Shown here piece by piece: positions 9,684 through 10,810 of a stretch of DNA of 10,810 nucleotides (within the stretch, counting starts at the first letter, position 1; the number at the start of each line of letters is the position of its first letter). The notes beneath the pieces were generated by a model, which searched no databases, was not told where the DNA came from, and saw only the letters and a list, made by a program, of their open reading frames with translations. The position numbers and the translations under genes are program-made. Origin of the DNA: Christensenella sp. UBA1224 (GTDB lineage Bacteria; Bacillota; Clostridia; Christensenellales; Aristaeellaceae); contig DBXA01000121.1 in the NCBI GenBank assembly GCA_002309235.1, positions 1-10,810 on the forward strand. Direction: 5' to 3'.

Positions 9684-10810
9684 ATGTTGACTTTTATCCG
9701 TATCCTGCGCGCTGTCATCACAGCAGCCGCCTGTACGCTGGGCATGCTCAAATACCTTCACATGTTTCAATTGGAAAGCTATCAGCTGCCCGGTTATAAA
9801 AGATATCTTACGACGCATACATCCGTATGGTATTCCATGAATGCCATAGGAGCCGCGGCAGCCGAAGCCGCTGTGCCGCTGTTCGGCTTCCTCTTCACCG
9901 TATTCGTTCGGGGCAATACGCCCAATATACTCGCCAATATCCTTGCGATGCTCATGATCGCGGCCGCTGCCGTCTATACCGAGATCCGTCGCCGCAGCAC
10001 CAGAGAAAAGAAAAAACTCGGCTTTACCCCCCGGATGAAGAGGCTGATCGGCATAAGCTTCCTTACGGTGCTCATACCCGCTGCGATCATCTCCTTTCTG
10101 CCCTTTCCGCCCTATCTCCTGCTGGCGCTGTGCCCTGTGATCCCGTTTGCATCAGCCTCCATAGCCGATCCGTATGAAAAGAGCATCAATATGGGCTTTT
10201 TCCGGGATGCTCAGGCCACTCTCGCCACAAGACCGGACCTTATCAAAATAGGTATCACCGGCTCCTACGGGAAGACATCCACCAAATTCATGCTGAACAC
10301 GATCCTGTCCGAAAAATACGATGTACTCTGCTCCCCTGCCAGCTTCAATACTCCTATGGGCTTGACCCGTACCATCCGGGAAAAGCTCGAGCCAAGGCAC
10401 GAGGTGTTCATTGCGGAAATGGGTGCGCGGCACAGAGGCGATATCAAGGAGCTCGTAGAGTTAGTACACCCGCAGTACGGACTTATCACAAGCGTCGGTC
10501 CCCAGCATCTGGAGACATTCGGCTCTCTCGCCAATATCGCATCTACCAAATTCGAACTGATCGAAGGCCTTGGAAAGAGCGGCTGTGCCTTCCTCTCCAG
10601 TGACAACGGCGGCATCGTAGATGGATTGTACGATCTTACAAAGTGCGAAAAATACCTCGTCGGCACTCCTCTTGCCGATCATGCCGTATACGCGGAGGAT
10701 ATCTCCTGCGGACCGCAGGGCTCTGCCTTTACCCTGTGCATAGGGGAAAGACGCATCCCCATCACCACGCGCCTTCTCGGCAGCCACAACATCAGCAATA
10801 TCTGCCTCGC
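9684..10810 (+). CDS. murF: MurF-type Mur ligase with N-terminal membrane domain, partial at window end
   Basis: Open from ATG 9684 (TGAGGA 7 bases upstream) to the window edge, 375 whole codons. Residues 1-165 are unusual for MurF: a hydrophobic start, then about four membrane helices (near 50-75, 82-100, 118-140, 143-160) with basic loops (RRRSTREKKK). The ligase part follows: ATP P-loop IGITGSYGKTSTKF (189-202), PASFNTPMGLTRTIRE, FIAEMGARHRGDIKEL, the conserved block ITSVGPQHLETFGSLANIASTKFELI (carrying the His-Glu and the Lys expected to be carbamylated) and GSHNISNICLA at the edge (the HN-x-x-N block). These match UDP-MurNAc-tripeptide:D-Ala-D-Ala ligase, which adds D-Ala-D-Ala to the peptidoglycan precursor. 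The first 160 residues would tether it to the inner face of the membrane. The C-terminal domain is outside the window, so a related Mur-ligase-like enzyme cannot be fully excluded. Confidence 0.82.
   Translation, partial: MLTFIRILRAVITAAACTLGMLKYLHMFQLESYQLPGYKRYLTTHTSVWYSMNAIGAAAAEAAVPLFGFLFTVFVRGNTPNILANILAMLMIAAAAVYTEIRRRSTREKKKLGFTPRMKRLIGISFLTVLIPAAIISFLPFPPYLLLALCPVIPFASASIADPYEKSINMGFFRDAQATLATRPDLIKIGITGSYGKTSTKFMLNTILSEKYDVLCSPASFNTPMGLTRTIREKLEPRHEVFIAEMGARHRGDIKELVELVHPQYGLITSVGPQHLETFGSLANIASTKFELIEGLGKSGCAFLSSDNGGIVDGLYDLTKCEKYLVGTPLADHAVYAEDISCGPQGSAFTLCIGERRIPITTRLLGSHNISNICL

Noticed and set aside
1..10810. CRISPR arrays, tRNA/rRNA genes, insertion sequences
   Set aside because: No regularly spaced direct repeats, no tRNA-like cloverleaf or rRNA signature and no transposase motif were found on reading both strands.

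Overview
The window looks like chromosomal DNA of a Bacillota (Firmicutes) bacterium, probably a Clostridia-type anaerobe. GC content is moderate (roughly low-to-mid 50s by eye). Most genes have AGGAG-like ribosome binding sites, four near-consensus sigma-A promoters with exactly 17-bp spacers are visible, and the housekeeping order tsaE-tsaB-rimI is typical of Gram-positive genomes. There is no rRNA, tRNA, CRISPR array, insertion sequence or phage gene.

Layout. (1) 1-1643, minus strand: an amino-sugar operon led by nagA (GlcNAc-6-P deacetylase), followed after 15 bp by a gene cut by the window edge. That gene has a long N-terminal extension and ends exactly where an actin-like (probably ROK-type) ATPase domain begins. 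(2) 1845-2675, plus strand, divergent: a TIM-barrel sugar-phosphate isomerase/epimerase. (3) 2676-3248: a gene-poor stretch with a probable terminator, two perfect palindromes, nested CCGGGA/TCCCGG repeats and what may be a decayed minus-strand gene. (4) 3249-5963, plus strand: a two-gene cassette under its own strong promoter, coding for an unrecognised protein with two membrane helices and an Hsp70-type ATPase whose substrate-binding domain is replaced by a helical tail with a hydrophobic hairpin. (5) 6086-7009, minus strand: a single PfkB-family kinase, PsuK/ribokinase-like, with a long interrupted inverted repeat over its 3' end. (6) 7230-10810, plus strand: an operon starting from a consensus promoter: tsaE, tsaB, rimI, an alpha/beta hydrolase and a membrane-anchored MurF-type ligase that runs off the window.

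How the parts may work together. NagA and the edge gene probably feed amino sugars (peptidoglycan or mucin derived) into central metabolism, and the divergent isomerase may serve the same or another sugar route. TsaE and TsaB belong to the tRNA t6A37 machinery, RimI is an N-terminal acetyltransferase, and the last two genes turn the operon towards cell-wall synthesis. The part least explained by known biology is the Hsp70-like/membrane-protein pair. It carries all the nucleotide-binding motifs of an Hsp70 but appears built to work at or in the membrane, and I know of no assigned function for this arrangement.
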